Numbered from the stretch's first letter, positions 17,786 to 27,380 are shown. The stretch is 64,000 nucleotides of DNA from Winogradskyella aurantiaca (GCF_003362725.1 NZ_QKTV01000001.1:806001-870000), one strand, 5' to 3'. A program made the numbers and translations. The notes: generated by a model from the sequence alone, not told the origin.

Positions 17786-18799
17786 GTGGTGCCAACTTTT
17801 AATGATCATAATCAAGCCTTTGTTCTGGTATTAGCCTTTCCTGAAACTATTGTGCGTGTTTCAAGCGAATGGTATTCCCCATTGTTACCCTATGTAGGGA
17901 TTGGAAGGAAAGGTTATGTAAGGGCAGGCCATGCCGCTATGGTCGTGATTAACAAAGGAACCGGTCTTTTAGAGTATTTTGATTTTGGTAGATATATAAC
18001 ACCAGAACCTTATGGAAGGGTTCGAAGCGCTAATACGGATAGTGAGTTAAATTTTAAAATGGTGGCAGATATTCAAGAGGATCGGATAATGAATCTTGAT
18101 GAAATTTTAAAGGTGCTTGCTCTTAGTAGGGAACTTACACATGGAGAAGGAAAACTCATTGCCTCTGTTTGTGATGTGGTGGATTACAGGAGTATAAAAA
18201 CGTATGTAACTACACTTCAGAATCGAAAGTTTATCCACTACGGCGCCTTTAAATCTCAGGCTACGAATTGCGTAAGGTTTGTTACGGAAGCCTTAATAAG
18301 TTCTGTGAGGGACAAGGATGTTGTCAATAAACTGAAACAGTCACAATGGTTTAGTCCGAGTTCCGTAAGTAATGTGGTTATTGCAAATACTGGTCAAAAA
18401 GTATATGAGATAACAGGTAATGGGGAGATCTCAGATTTTAAATCTAGTAGAATTAAACTTAATGCTAGTTTATTTTTCGATAGGTTAACACGAGTTAAAT
18501 TGAATGGTGTTAGTCAAGAAAAAATGGCCAAACCAGAAAGGGAGGCGCAGTGGCTATCTGGTATTGGGTCAGGTGCTTGGTTTCTTTTGCAGGATATAGG
18601 AAGTAGGGCAATATATGGCTTTAAAAGAATTTCGGATTCGGGTAGAACGGATGTAAGTGCAAAATATAAGATTTCAGATCCCACATTCCATATAGAACAA
18701 TCATATGTATTCATGCATGATTCTAATTGTCTGTACTTCCATGTGAAACAGAACGACCGAATTTATAGATTTGATATTTTAGAGAAAGACGCTAGTTGA
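17786..18799 (+). CDS. Conserved flavobacterial protein (DUF6695-like), GTG start
   Basis: 337 residues, no signal peptide or membrane helix. From memory the first half resembles the family catalogued as DUF6695: a FPETIVR start, GRKGYVRAGHAAMVVINKGTG, EYFDFGRYITPEPYGRVRS, GEGKLIASVCDVVDY and YGAFKSQATNCVRFVTEAL. The conserved GHAA His and the SQATNCVRF Cys may be a His/Cys catalytic pair of a papain- or NlpC-like fold, but this is inference. No ATG is available: the frame opens with GTG GTG immediately after an in-frame TAG (17783-17785), so a GTG start or an upstream frameshift must be assumed. Overlaps apaG by 8 bp at the 3' end. Confidence 0.7.
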   Translation: MVPTFNDHNQAFVLVLAFPETIVRVSSEWYSPLLPYVGIGRKGYVRAGHAAMVVINKGTGLLEYFDFGRYITPEPYGRVRSANTDSELNFKMVADIQEDRIMNLDEILKVLALSRELTHGEGKLIASVCDVVDYRSIKTYVTTLQNRKFIHYGAFKSQATNCVRFVTEALISSVRDKDVVNKLKQSQWFSPSSVSNVVIANTGQKVYEITGNGEISDFKSSRIKLNASLFFDRLTRVKLNGVSQEKMAKPEREAQWLSGIGSGAWFLLQDIGSRAIYGFKRISDSGRTDVSAKYKISDPTFHIEQSYVFMHDSNCLYFHVKQNDRIYRFDILEKDAS

Positions 18800-19178
18800 G
18801 TGCAAAAGGCGCCGATAATTCAAATCTTGGGATTTGAACTTTGAACGAATCGCCGGTATCGAGACCGACCATATTGTAGTGACCTTCCATGGCTCCAAAC
18901 GGGGATACCAATAAGCATCCAGAATTATAGGTGTGTTGAGATCCTGGATAAATAATTGGTTGTTGGCCAATTACTCCATCACCTTCAACTGTTTCAATAT
19001 TATTTAGAGCATCGTAAATAGACCAAAATCTCGAATCAAGCTGAACAGCTAACTTGCTTTGGTTTTCAATGGTAATTTCATAACCAAAAGCAAAATGTAC
19101 CTTATAGTTCTTAAAGAAGGTGCCTTCAAAGCTTGTCTCTACAGATATTTTTATGCCACTTGTAATTTGGGTAACCAT
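18792..19178 (-). CDS. apaG: ApaG-domain protein
   Basis: 128 residues, the usual ApaG length. A fibronectin-III-like fold of unclear biochemical role; mutants of other bacteria show altered cobalt/magnesium transport and Ap4A metabolism. Motifs: the FAFGYEITIENQS strand region, LDSRFWSIYDALN, VEGDGVIGQQPIIYPGSQHTYNSGC and the MEGHYNMV ending. It lies 205 bp from the T9SS plug gene on the same strand. Confidence 0.93.
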   Translation of the reverse strand: MVTQITSGIKISVETSFEGTFFKNYKVHFAFGYEITIENQSKLAVQLDSRFWSIYDALNNIETVEGDGVIGQQPIIYPGSQHTYNSGCLLVSPFGAMEGHYNMVGLDTGDSFKVQIPRFELSAPFALN

Positions 19179-19383
19179 ATCACGTACTGTATCTGATAAA
19201 AGTAAGATAAAAATAGCATCTAAAGGGAGCTTCTCGGTTAGATGGTACTAAAATTTCGGTAAATTTTAACTTTAAGATAGGTTTTAGATGATAAATAAGT
19301 ACCAAATACAACTTAAGGTTTTTTTCTGGTGAAGAGTCCATTAAGTAATGAGGGCATTATTTTAACCATAACACTTCATATTA

Positions 19384-20634
19384 TTAATTGGTAATATTAA
19401 CGGAGGTTGTTTCCCCAAATCCAACGAGTCTATCAAATCGCGCTCCTAGATCTCTATAATAAACTAATATTTTATAGTTGTTCTCCGTTTGCCAATAGTT
19501 ACCGCTTATACCGCCTTCATTAAGGTAGCCTTCAGAGTCAACAATCACGTATTTATAGTTGTAAAAGCCTTGCTTTAATTTCATACTACATTCATACATG
19601 CCACGGTCAGAATTATAAATCATTCGATTTGAGTTGTCAATGGCGTAACTATTATAATTTCCATAAATGAATACAGCTTCATTCGGAGGAAGTTCTGGCA
19701 TCCTCAAGGAAAAGTGAACCATGGTATAATCGGCCTCTGTTCTAGTATCTCTAGAGTCGATTACGGTGATTTTAAAGTTACCATTAATATCAGGGTTATA
19801 GGTGTACTCACGACCCTTTCGAGGCTCTTGTGTAAATAGATAGCTATTGTAAATGTCTTTTAAATCTATGAATTGAATTCCCACGTTTCCAACGCGCACA
19901 TCTCTGTTTTCGAAATAAAGGTATTCATTACCACCCCAAAATGCCGATTCTTCACTGTACCGGTATTCAAGTTCGTTTCCAAGGATATATTGTGGTTTTA
20001 GATTAATTATAGCCGTATTAAGATTGTTATTTTGTACGACAAGCGCTTTTACGGTTTCCATTGGATTATTAAAATTGATCCTGCCACTATTTATAACGAA
20101 GTTCACCGTTTGACGTTCTTGAATTGTATTCATATCGCGCGTTCTCTTAACAACCGCACCTACACTGGCAATATCTTCATAGATCATAAATTTCCTTGAG
20201 AACATGAGTTCACCAAAGTCGTCATAAATAAAGATCATATAATTCCCACTTTTAAGGAAACCTCTGGTCAAGGTATTGGGGATGGTTAATGTATAATGAG
20301 AATATATCTCATATGTATTAAACGAATTTTCATAAGTAGAAATTCTTTGATTATCAATACCTCTTAAGTATTCCGTCTTAGCAAGAATTGAAGGAGTCCA
20401 GTCATAATTACAATGCTGAATGATGTAATAGAAATCTTCTTCTTTTGCATTTAAGGCATCAAATTCTAACACTAAGGGGTCCCCTAAACGAATAACTGGC
20501 AGCTGACTTTCAGGCGTATTTCCTTTAAATGTTATGGTTTTAATATGATCTGGTGGGCTTGTTTCAAACACCTGAGAAAAAACGATAGGAGTGTGCAAAA
20601 CGAAAAGGAGTCCAATTAGTAGTTTTTTGAGCAT
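19384..20634 (-). CDS. Type IX secretion system plug protein (formerly DUF5103)
   Basis: 416 residues. A signal peptide (MLKKLLIGLLFVLHTPIVFSQ) leads into the DUF5103 family, whose Flavobacterium johnsoniae member was found as the Plug closing the SprA translocon from the periplasmic side. Visible features: HIKTITFKGNTPESQLPVIRLGDPLVLEFD, HCNYDWTPS, an EYLRGIDNQRI segment, then a C-terminal immunoglobulin/CBM48-like strand set (EAVFIYGNYNSYAIDNSNRM, GFYNYKYVIVD). Transcribed away from the nqr operon. The family assignment is from memory of the conserved motifs. Confidence 0.85.
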   Translation of the reverse strand: MLKKLLIGLLFVLHTPIVFSQVFETSPPDHIKTITFKGNTPESQLPVIRLGDPLVLEFDALNAKEEDFYYIIQHCNYDWTPSILAKTEYLRGIDNQRISTYENSFNTYEIYSHYTLTIPNTLTRGFLKSGNYMIFIYDDFGELMFSRKFMIYEDIASVGAVVKRTRDMNTIQERQTVNFVINSGRINFNNPMETVKALVVQNNNLNTAIINLKPQYILGNELEYRYSEESAFWGGNEYLYFENRDVRVGNVGIQFIDLKDIYNSYLFTQEPRKGREYTYNPDINGNFKITVIDSRDTRTEADYTMVHFSLRMPELPPNEAVFIYGNYNSYAIDNSNRMIYNSDRGMYECSMKLKQGFYNYKYVIVDSEGYLNEGGISGNYWQTENNYKILVYYRDLGARFDRLVGFGETTSVNITN

Positions 20635-20755
20635 AGAACTAAAGATGAGATTTTAAAGATAAACAAAATCTATACCTAATATAATCAGCTCTATTTATAA
20701 TTGGTATAAATAAAAAAGATGCATTTGAACTGATTCAATTTTGTCCATTTATTCG

Positions 20756-20763
20756 TAGATTTG
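20756..20763 (+). promoter_or_regulatory. Promoter -7 element for the nqr operon
   Basis: TAGATTTG matches TAnnTTTG exactly, 36 nt before the nqrA ATG. TTTG boxes occur upstream (20724-20727 and 20740-20743), but neither has the usual spacing. Confidence 0.5.
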
Positions 20764-20799
20764 CAGCGTTTTTTTTAGATAACTAAATCTTTACTACAC

Positions 20800-22152
20800 A
20801 TGTCAAAAGACATAAAAATTAAGAAAGGTTTAAACATCAACTTAGTTGGACAAGCTGAGAAAACTACTGAAAATGCCATTATCAGTAATTTTTATTGTGT
20901 TAGACCTGAAGATTTCCACAGTATCACCCCAAAATTAGTAGCTAAAGCAGGTACCAAGATTAAAGCTGGAGCAACTTTATTTTTCAATAAGGAAAATGAA
21001 GATATGAAATTTGTTTCTCCTGTTTCTGGAGAGGTGATCGAAATTCAACGTGGGCCAAAGAGAAGAATTGATGCTATAAAGATTCAGGCCGACAAGACTC
21101 AGACTTATGTTGAGCACGGAGCCTTAGATTTAAATTCTGATGCGGAGAAGGTAAAAGCCTATCTCTTAGAGTCAGGATGTTGGCCATTTATTAAGCAAAG
21201 ACCTTATGATGTTGTTGCAAATCCTGCTAACACTCCAAAAGGTATTTTTGTAAGTGGTTATGCAAGTGCACCCCTTGCGGCTGATCTGGATTATACTCTT
21301 GAAGGTAAGGAAAAAGAACTGCAAGCGGCTATTGATGTCCTTTCGAAGTTAACGTCAGGAGCGGTACATGTTTCCGTTGGTAAAAAATCTAATTCTCCCT
21401 TGGCTTCGCTAAACGGCGTTGAACTTCATAAAGTATCGGGTCCACACCCATCGGGTAACGTAGGAACTCTTATCAACAAAGTGGATCCAATAAATAAGGG
21501 TGAAGTAGTTTGGACTGTTAATGCACAGGATTTGGTTATCATTGGCGAATTAGTACTAACAGGTAAATTCAATGCTGAAAGAGTGATTGCCTTTGCAGGT
21601 TCTTCGGTTAAAAAACCAAGATATTTTAGAACTAAAATAGGGTCAGAAATAGCCACTATGGTTTATGATAATGGCATTGAAAAAGGATCAAACGACCGTA
21701 TTATTTCTGGTAATGTTTTATCGGGTAAACATATTGGTCCTGATGGTTATTTGGACTATTACAGTAATGTTGTGACTGTTATTCCAGAAGGTGACGACTA
21801 TGAGTTTTTTGGATGGAATAAGCCTATCTTTAATAAGATATCAACGTCCAGAGCATTGACGTTTTCTTGGTTAACACCAAATAAGAAATTTGATTTAAAT
21901 ACCAATACAAATGGCGAACACAGAGCCTTTGTAACTACTGGGACTTATGAAGAGGTTTTTCCTCTAGATATTTATCCAATGCAGATTTTAAAGGCATGTA
22001 AGTACAAGGATCTAGATGAAATGGAAGCACTTGGAATGTACGAGGTAGCACCAGAAGATTTCGCTTTGACAGAGTTTGTGTGTGTTTCAAAACAACCACA
22101 CCAACAAATTATAAGAGAAGGATTAGACTTAATGCTTAAAGAAATAGGATAA
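20800..22152 (+). CDS. nqrA: Na+-translocating NADH:quinone reductase subunit A
   Basis: 450 residues. Cytoplasmic subunit that contributes to the quinone site of the Na+-pumping NADH:quinone oxidoreductase. Conserved features: KKGLNINLVGQAE start, barrel-sandwich segment KAGTKIKAGATLFF with SPVSGEVIEIQRGPKRRI, GCWPFIKQRPYDVVANP and KVSGPHPSGNVGTLINKVDPI. First gene of nqrABCDEF. Its stop codon overlaps the nqrB ATG by one base, indicating translational coupling. Confidence 0.98.
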   Translation: MSKDIKIKKGLNINLVGQAEKTTENAIISNFYCVRPEDFHSITPKLVAKAGTKIKAGATLFFNKENEDMKFVSPVSGEVIEIQRGPKRRIDAIKIQADKTQTYVEHGALDLNSDAEKVKAYLLESGCWPFIKQRPYDVVANPANTPKGIFVSGYASAPLAADLDYTLEGKEKELQAAIDVLSKLTSGAVHVSVGKKSNSPLASLNGVELHKVSGPHPSGNVGTLINKVDPINKGEVVWTVNAQDLVIIGELVLTGKFNAERVIAFAGSSVKKPRYFRTKIGSEIATMVYDNGIEKGSNDRIISGNVLSGKHIGPDGYLDYYSNVVTVIPEGDDYEFFGWNKPIFNKISTSRALTFSWLTPNKKFDLNTNTNGEHRAFVTTGTYEEVFPLDIYPMQILKACKYKDLDEMEALGMYEVAPEDFALTEFVCVSKQPHQQIIREGLDLMLKEIG

Positions 22153-23333
22153 TGGCTTTGAAAGAGACACTACATCAATTAAAAGAAAAGTACAAGGGCA
22201 CTAAGATGGCTCCAGCCTTTAATGCCATACATACTTTTTTATATCTGCCAAACGAAACCACCCATGGTGGTACACACATTAAGGCAGCTGACGATTTAAA
22301 GCGTACCATGAATACAGTTATTATGGCTTTGGTACCTTGTTTGATTTTTGGAATGTTTAACGCGGGTTATCAGCATTTTGCTGCACTTGGAACACCGGTT
22401 GATTTTCTTTCCTGGGATGCTTTCTATATAGGACTCATAAAAGTATTGCCACTTGTGGTGGTATCATATGGGGTAGGTTTAGCAATAGAATTCCTTTTTG
22501 CAGTTATTAAAGGTCACGAAGTAGAAGAAGGGTATTTGGTTACAGGGATGTTGGTGCCACTTATTGTTCCAATTGATTTACCCTTATGGATGCTAGCTGT
22601 TGCTGTTGCCTTTGGTGTTGTTATTGGAAAAGAAGTTTTCGGTGGAACCGGAATGAATATTTTAAACCCAGCCCTAACAATCAGAGCCTTTTTGTTTTTT
22701 GCATATCCAACATGGATGTCAGGTGATAAGGTTTGGGTACATGGTGCTGTTGAAAGAGCAGGTACAGCGGATGCTATATCAGGGGAAACTCTATTAGGGG
22801 CCTATGCTCAAAATACGGAGTTAGGATACAGTTTATACGACATGTTTATGGGATTCATACCTGGATCTGTTGGTGAAACATCCAAACTACTAATTATTGC
22901 AGGTGGTTTATTCTTGATTTTCACTAAGGTCGGTAGTTGGAGAATTATGCTGAGTACGGTAATTGGAGCCTTAGCCATGGGTCTTATATTTAACGGAGTG
23001 GCTGATGCTGGTTGGATTGGAGAGTCAAGTAAGTTTTACGGCTTAATGAGTGTACCGTTCTGGCAACATCTTATCATTGGAAGTATTTTATTTGGTGCCG
23101 TGTATATGGCAACTGATCCGGTTACAGCGTCCCAAACTAATAGAGGAAAATGGATTTACGGGTTTTTAATAGGGTTCATATCAATTATGATCCGCGTATT
23201 TAACCCGGCCTACCCAGAAGGTGTGTTCTTAGCGATTCTTTTAATGAACGTATTTGCACCAACAATTGACCATTACGTGGTCCAAGGAAATGTAAAAAGA
23301 AGAATGAAACGTCTAAAAGCTAAAGTTGCCTAA
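22152..23333 (+). CDS. nqrB: Na+-translocating NADH:quinone reductase subunit B
   Basis: 393 residues, integral membrane with about ten helices. Carries a covalent FMN and riboflavin in the family and is central to Na+ movement. Visible: VNGTHIKAADDLKRTMN-like N-terminus (HGGTHIKAADDLKRTMN), FGVVIGKEVFGGTGMN, the GFIPGSVGETSKL region where, from family knowledge, the flavinylated Thr lies, and YMATDPVTASQT. The FMN must be attached by ApbE, encoded 6 kb downstream. Second gene of the operon. Confidence 0.97.
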   Translation: MALKETLHQLKEKYKGTKMAPAFNAIHTFLYLPNETTHGGTHIKAADDLKRTMNTVIMALVPCLIFGMFNAGYQHFAALGTPVDFLSWDAFYIGLIKVLPLVVVSYGVGLAIEFLFAVIKGHEVEEGYLVTGMLVPLIVPIDLPLWMLAVAVAFGVVIGKEVFGGTGMNILNPALTIRAFLFFAYPTWMSGDKVWVHGAVERAGTADAISGETLLGAYAQNTELGYSLYDMFMGFIPGSVGETSKLLIIAGGLFLIFTKVGSWRIMLSTVIGALAMGLIFNGVADAGWIGESSKFYGLMSVPFWQHLIIGSILFGAVYMATDPVTASQTNRGKWIYGFLIGFISIMIRVFNPAYPEGVFLAILLMNVFAPTIDHYVVQGNVKRRMKRLKAKVA

Positions 23334-23335
23334 GG

Positions 23336-24121
23336 ATGGAAAATAGAACAGACAAGAACTCGTATACAATTATTTTTGCAGTAGTAATGGTTGCAATTGT
23401 AGGATCATTATTAGCTTATGCGGCCTCAGCCTTAAGTGGAAGAATAGACGAGAACAAGCGTTTAGAAAAACAGCAAAATATCCTTTACGCAATGGGTATT
23501 AATGACAATGACGAAACAAGTGCTGTTTTTATTTCAACTGATAAAGCGCCAGAGGCTTTTGATGCTAATATAGTTGAACAACTTGTTCTTACAGTTGAAG
23601 ATGGGGAAATTATAAAACAACAAACCCGTCAAGAATATCTTGATGAGAACGGTGATGAACCCTATTTGATTGATATTAAAAAAGAGAAATCGAACGCCAA
23701 AGACGGTAAGGCCAGAAGAATGCCTTTATTCATCGGAGAAAAGGATGGAGAAAAGATTTACATCGCTCCAATTTATGGCAAAGGTCTATGGGATGCTATC
23801 TGGGGATATGTAGGCTTGGATGAGAATATGGTTGTTCAAGGTGCGTATTTTGATCATAAGGGTGAAACTCCAGGATTAGGTGCTAATATTAAAGAGCGCT
23901 ATTTTATGGATGATTTTATCGGTGAACATTTAATGGACGAATCTGGAAATTTCCAAGGAGTAACTGTTGCTAAAGGAAATGCCGATCCAACTAATCAACG
24001 TAAAACAGATTTTAAAGTTGATGCCTTAGCTGGTGCAACTATTACTGGCGATGGTGTTACCGCCATGATTAAAAGTGACCTTAGGCTGTATGTGCCTTTC
24101 TTCCAAAACCTAAAAAAATAA
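23336..24121 (+). CDS. nqrC: Na+-translocating NADH:quinone reductase subunit C
   Basis: 261 residues. One N-terminal membrane helix (IIFAVVMVAIVGSLLAYAA) and a periplasmic FMN-binding domain. FMN is esterified to a Thr in a motif usually SGAT; here it reads ALAGATITG, so Thr235 is the likely site and the first Ser is Ala. YGKGLWDAIWGYVGL and GETPGLGANI are typical of the FMN-binding domain. 2-bp gap after nqrB. Confidence 0.97.
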   Translation: MENRTDKNSYTIIFAVVMVAIVGSLLAYAASALSGRIDENKRLEKQQNILYAMGINDNDETSAVFISTDKAPEAFDANIVEQLVLTVEDGEIIKQQTRQEYLDENGDEPYLIDIKKEKSNAKDGKARRMPLFIGEKDGEKIYIAPIYGKGLWDAIWGYVGLDENMVVQGAYFDHKGETPGLGANIKERYFMDDFIGEHLMDESGNFQGVTVAKGNADPTNQRKTDFKVDALAGATITGDGVTAMIKSDLRLYVPFFQNLKK

Positions 24122-24124
24122 GCT

Positions 24125-24769
24125 ATGGGATTATTATCAAAAAAGGACAGTAAGTTAATTTTAGATCCATTAGCAGATAACAATCCAATTACCATTCAGG
24201 TATTGGGTATCTGTTCGGCTTTAGCAATTACAGCAGAATTAAAGGCGTCAATTGTAATGTCCATTTCCGTACTCTTTGTGATGGGAGTCGGAAATGTGGT
24301 AATTTCATTAATGCGAAATATTATTCCTTCAAAAATAAGAATTATCGTTCAGCTGGTTGTAGTTGCCTTTTTAGTGATTATAGTTGATTTGGTTTTAAAA
24401 GCCTTTGCTTATGAATTAAGTAAAACATTATCAGTCTTTGTTGGTTTGATAATCACCAACTGTATCATTATGGGGCGATTTGAGGCCTTTGCTCTTGGGA
24501 ACGGTATATGGAGATCATTTCTTGACGGTATTGGAAATGCCTTAGGTTATGGTGTTATCCTAATTATTGTTGGTTTTTTTAGAGAATTGTTAGGATCAGG
24601 TACCCTATTAGGATTTAAAGTATTAGGTGACCCAATTGAAAAAACAGGATTGTATGCTATTGGATATGAAAACAACGGGTTTATGTTGTTATCGCCAATG
24701 GCTCTGATAGTTGTTGGAATTCTTATATGGGTTCAAAGAAGTAGAAATAAAGCATTAATCGAAGACTAA
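24125..24769 (+). CDS. nqrD: Na+-translocating NADH:quinone reductase subunit D
   Basis: 214 residues, six hydrophobic segments. With NqrE it binds a single iron between four membrane cysteines; the two expected in NqrD are present as Cys30 (LGICSALAIT) and Cys113 (ITNCIIMGR). Family motifs SKTLSVFVGLIITNC and GFFRELLGSGTLLG are clear. 3-bp gap after nqrC. Confidence 0.97.
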   Translation: MGLLSKKDSKLILDPLADNNPITIQVLGICSALAITAELKASIVMSISVLFVMGVGNVVISLMRNIIPSKIRIIVQLVVVAFLVIIVDLVLKAFAYELSKTLSVFVGLIITNCIIMGRFEAFALGNGIWRSFLDGIGNALGYGVILIIVGFFRELLGSGTLLGFKVLGDPIEKTGLYAIGYENNGFMLLSPMALIVVGILIWVQRSRNKALIED

Positions 24770-24802
24770 TTTAGAGATAGTTTTCTCTGGTAACGAGATA
24801 TT

Positions 24803-25543
24803 ATGGAACATATAGAGTTATTTTTTAAGTCAATTTTTATAGACAACATGGTATTTGCAACATTCCTTGGAATGTGTTCATACCTGGCCGTTTCTAAAAA
24901 GGTATCAACAGCTGTGGGTCTTGGAGCTGCCGTTATATTCGTATTAGCTATTACGGTACCATTAAATTGGTTGTTGGATCAATACATTTTACAACCAGGT
25001 GCTTTAAAATGGTTAGGGCCTGAATTTGCGTCATACGATTTGAGTTTCCTTTCATTTATAATGTTTATTGCAACCATTGCAACTATGGTACAATTGGTTG
25101 AAATTATAGTAGAAAAGTTTTCTCCATCACTGTACAACTCACTTGGTATATTCTTACCATTAATTGCTGTGAACTGTGCGATTTTAGGTGGCTCACTATT
25201 TATGCAGTCTAGAGAAATAGCCACCTTTGGTTTAGCCTTAAATTATGGTATTGGTTCAGGTATCGGATGGTTCCTGGCGATTTTAGCAATTGCGGCCATT
25301 CGTGAAAAGATCAGATACTCAAATGTACCAGCACCACTTAGAGGACTAGGGATAACATTTATAATCACAGGTCTTATGGCCATTGGATTTATGAGCTTTG
25401 GTGGAATGTTAACTGGAGGTGATGAAGGTGCTTCTAAAAAAGAGGATAAAGCAGTTGAGGTAGAAATGATCGAGACTCCAAAAGTTGATAATGAGGAGAC
25501 CATAGAAATTGCAGAAAACACAACAACAAAAGAAATTAATTAA
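24803..25543 (+). CDS. nqrE: Na+-translocating NADH:quinone reductase subunit E with acidic tail
   Basis: 246 residues, about 45 longer than the common NqrE of proteobacteria. Six membrane segments homologous to NqrD; the iron-ligand cysteines are present as Cys25 (LGMCSYLAV) and Cys125 (AVNCAILGG). The extra length is a hydrophilic, acidic C-terminal tail (from about residue 205) rich in E, D, K and T with no recognisable motif. Third membrane-embedded subunit of the complex. Confidence 0.96.
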   Translation: MEHIELFFKSIFIDNMVFATFLGMCSYLAVSKKVSTAVGLGAAVIFVLAITVPLNWLLDQYILQPGALKWLGPEFASYDLSFLSFIMFIATIATMVQLVEIIVEKFSPSLYNSLGIFLPLIAVNCAILGGSLFMQSREIATFGLALNYGIGSGIGWFLAILAIAAIREKIRYSNVPAPLRGLGITFIITGLMAIGFMSFGGMLTGGDEGASKKEDKAVEVEMIETPKVDNEETIEIAENTTTKEIN

Positions 25544-25546
25544 CAA

Positions 25547-26860
25547 ATGATATTACTTGTCGCAAATACAGTTGGAACCATTGTAGCAACGGTTGCAGCG
25601 TTTTTAGTATTGACACTTTTACTAGTAACCTTATTACTATTTGTCAAGCAAAAGTTATCTCCTTCAGGACCGGTTAAGATTAAAATTAACGGGGAGAGAG
25701 AAATTGAAGTGGCCTCAGGTGATACATTGTTATCTACATTAGGAGGAAACAAGATCTTTTTGCCATCTGCTTGTGGTGGAGGTGGAACTTGTATTCAATG
25801 TGAATGTCATGTTTTAGCTGGTGGAGGTGAAGCTCTTCCAACTGAGACCCCTCACTTTTCAAGAAAAGAATTGCAACACGGAGCCAGACTAGCTTGTCAG
25901 GTAAAGGTAAAACAGGACATGGAAATTACCATTCCAGAAGAAGTCTTTGGAATTAAGAAATGGGAAGCTACCGTTGTTAGAAACTTCAACGTTGCCTCTT
26001 TTATCAAAGAATTCGTGGTTGAAATTCCTGAGGAAATGAATTATAAAGCAGGTGGATATATTCAAATTGAAATTCCACCGTGTGAGATCAAATACGCTGA
26101 TATTGACATTACGGCTCACCCTGAAGAGCATGAAACCCCTGATAAGTTTCAAGCCGAGTGGGATAAATTTGGATTGTGGCCATTGACCATGAAAAATGGT
26201 GAAACGGTAGAACGTGCCTATTCTATGGCCTCTTATCCTGCTGAAGGACGTGAGATCATGCTTAATGTGCGTATTGCTACTCCACCATGGGATCGCGCTA
26301 AGAACAAATGGATGGATGTTAATCCAGGTATTGCCTCCTCTTACATCTTTGCTCAAAAACCTGGTGATAAGGTAACTATTTCAGGTCCTTATGGTGAATT
26401 CTTTATTAATGAGTCTGAAAGCGAAATGTTATATGTTGGTGGTGGAGCTGGTATGGCACCAATGCGTTCTCACTTATACCACTTATTTAAGACCCTAAAG
26501 ACCGGTCGTAAGGTTACCTATTGGTATGGTGGTAGATCTAAACGAGAGTTGTTCTATATAGAGCACTTTAGAGCCTTAGAGAAAGACTTTCCTAACTTTA
26601 AGTTCTACATGGCCTTATCAGAGCCTTTAGAAGAAGATAACTGGAAGGTTAAATCGGATATTAATGATGAGGCTGGTGATGGATTCGTTGGGTTTATTCA
26701 TAATTGTGTTATTGATAATTATTTAAACGACCACGATGCCCCAGAAGATATTGAATTGTACTTCTGTGGACCACCACTTATGAATCAAGCTGTGCAAAAG
26801 ATGGGTGAAGATTTTGGAATCCCTGATGAGCACATTAGATTCGATGATTTTGGAGGATAA
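25547..26860 (+). CDS. nqrF: Na+-translocating NADH:quinone reductase subunit F
   Basis: 437 residues. Electron entry subunit: N-terminal membrane helix (about 5-33), a plant-type 2Fe-2S ferredoxin domain with Cys76, Cys82, Cys85 and Cys117, an FAD domain (ERAYSMASYP) and an NADH domain (MLYVGGGAGMAPMRSHL, YFCGPPLMNQAV). It takes hydride from NADH and passes electrons to the Fe-S cluster. 3-bp gap after nqrE; a strong terminator ends the operon. Confidence 0.98.
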   Translation: MILLVANTVGTIVATVAAFLVLTLLLVTLLLFVKQKLSPSGPVKIKINGEREIEVASGDTLLSTLGGNKIFLPSACGGGGTCIQCECHVLAGGGEALPTETPHFSRKELQHGARLACQVKVKQDMEITIPEEVFGIKKWEATVVRNFNVASFIKEFVVEIPEEMNYKAGGYIQIEIPPCEIKYADIDITAHPEEHETPDKFQAEWDKFGLWPLTMKNGETVERAYSMASYPAEGREIMLNVRIATPPWDRAKNKWMDVNPGIASSYIFAQKPGDKVTISGPYGEFFINESESEMLYVGGGAGMAPMRSHLYHLFKTLKTGRKVTYWYGGRSKRELFYIEHFRALEKDFPNFKFYMALSEPLEEDNWKVKSDINDEAGDGFVGFIHNCVIDNYLNDHDAPEDIELYFCGPPLMNQAVQKMGEDFGIPDEHIRFDDFGG

Positions 26861-26878
26861 ACAAATCTTATATAAATC

Positions 26879-26917
26879 AAAAAAGCCGATGTTTATTTAG
26901 CATCGGCTTTTTTCTTT
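26879..26917 (+). terminator. Bidirectional terminator at the end of the nqr operon
   Basis: A 13-bp perfect stem (26879-26891 with 26901-26913) flanked by A-run and T-run, so it can stop transcription from both nqrF and the convergent gene ending at 26928. Confidence 0.9.
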
Positions 26918-26927
26918 TTATAGGTTG

Positions 26928-27380
26928 TTATATTAAGGACGCTTCCTTTAGGGAAACCGTATTAATATCAAATAGCTTTTGATGATCCATTATATTTTCA
27001 AGACCATCTAATTCGCAAAGGGTTTCTACCACTGCACAAAGACCATTAAATAAAACGTCCGAGTCTGTTGGGTTTTTGGGTTTGGAATGATCGTACCTAT
27101 AGGGTAACTCATAACCACAGCCCGTTAAAAAGGCATACTCAATCTTCAGTAATTCAGATGGAAGGTAGCCGTTGAATGTCTTTCTTCGAAACTCGTGAAA
27201 TTTACCCACGTAATTGAGAGCTAAAGAGCCATGATCGTCGGAAAGATGTTTCCAGAAATCGCGCCTATCAAGAATATTTCCAACGGCACACTGGGTGCAA
27301 TCTTCAGGATTTAAATGCTTGTTGTGAAAGGCGATGTAGAGCTTTTCAATGGCAGTTTCAAACCGTTTTATAGTCCTCAT
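26928..27380 (-). CDS. Cys-containing protein of unknown function next to nqr
   Basis: 150 residues from the ATG at 27380 (the open frame can extend five codons to a TTG). Soluble, no signal peptide. Five cysteines: a CxxC pair at 28 and 31 (DCTQCAVGN), Cys88, Cys115 and Cys122, plus conserved-looking FWKHLSDDHGSLALNYVGK and NPTDSDVLFNGLCAVVETLCELD. The spacing suggests metal or Fe-S binding, or redox chemistry. Similar flavobacterial proteins have, I recall, been labelled NqrF by transferred annotation, but nothing in it resembles NqrF. Its place between nqr and apbE makes an NQR maturation role possible; that is inference. Confidence 0.75.
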   Translation of the reverse strand: MRTIKRFETAIEKLYIAFHNKHLNPEDCTQCAVGNILDRRDFWKHLSDDHGSLALNYVGKFHEFRRKTFNGYLPSELLKIEYAFLTGCGYELPYRYDHSKPKNPTDSDVLFNGLCAVVETLCELDGLENIMDHQKLFDINTVSLKEASLI

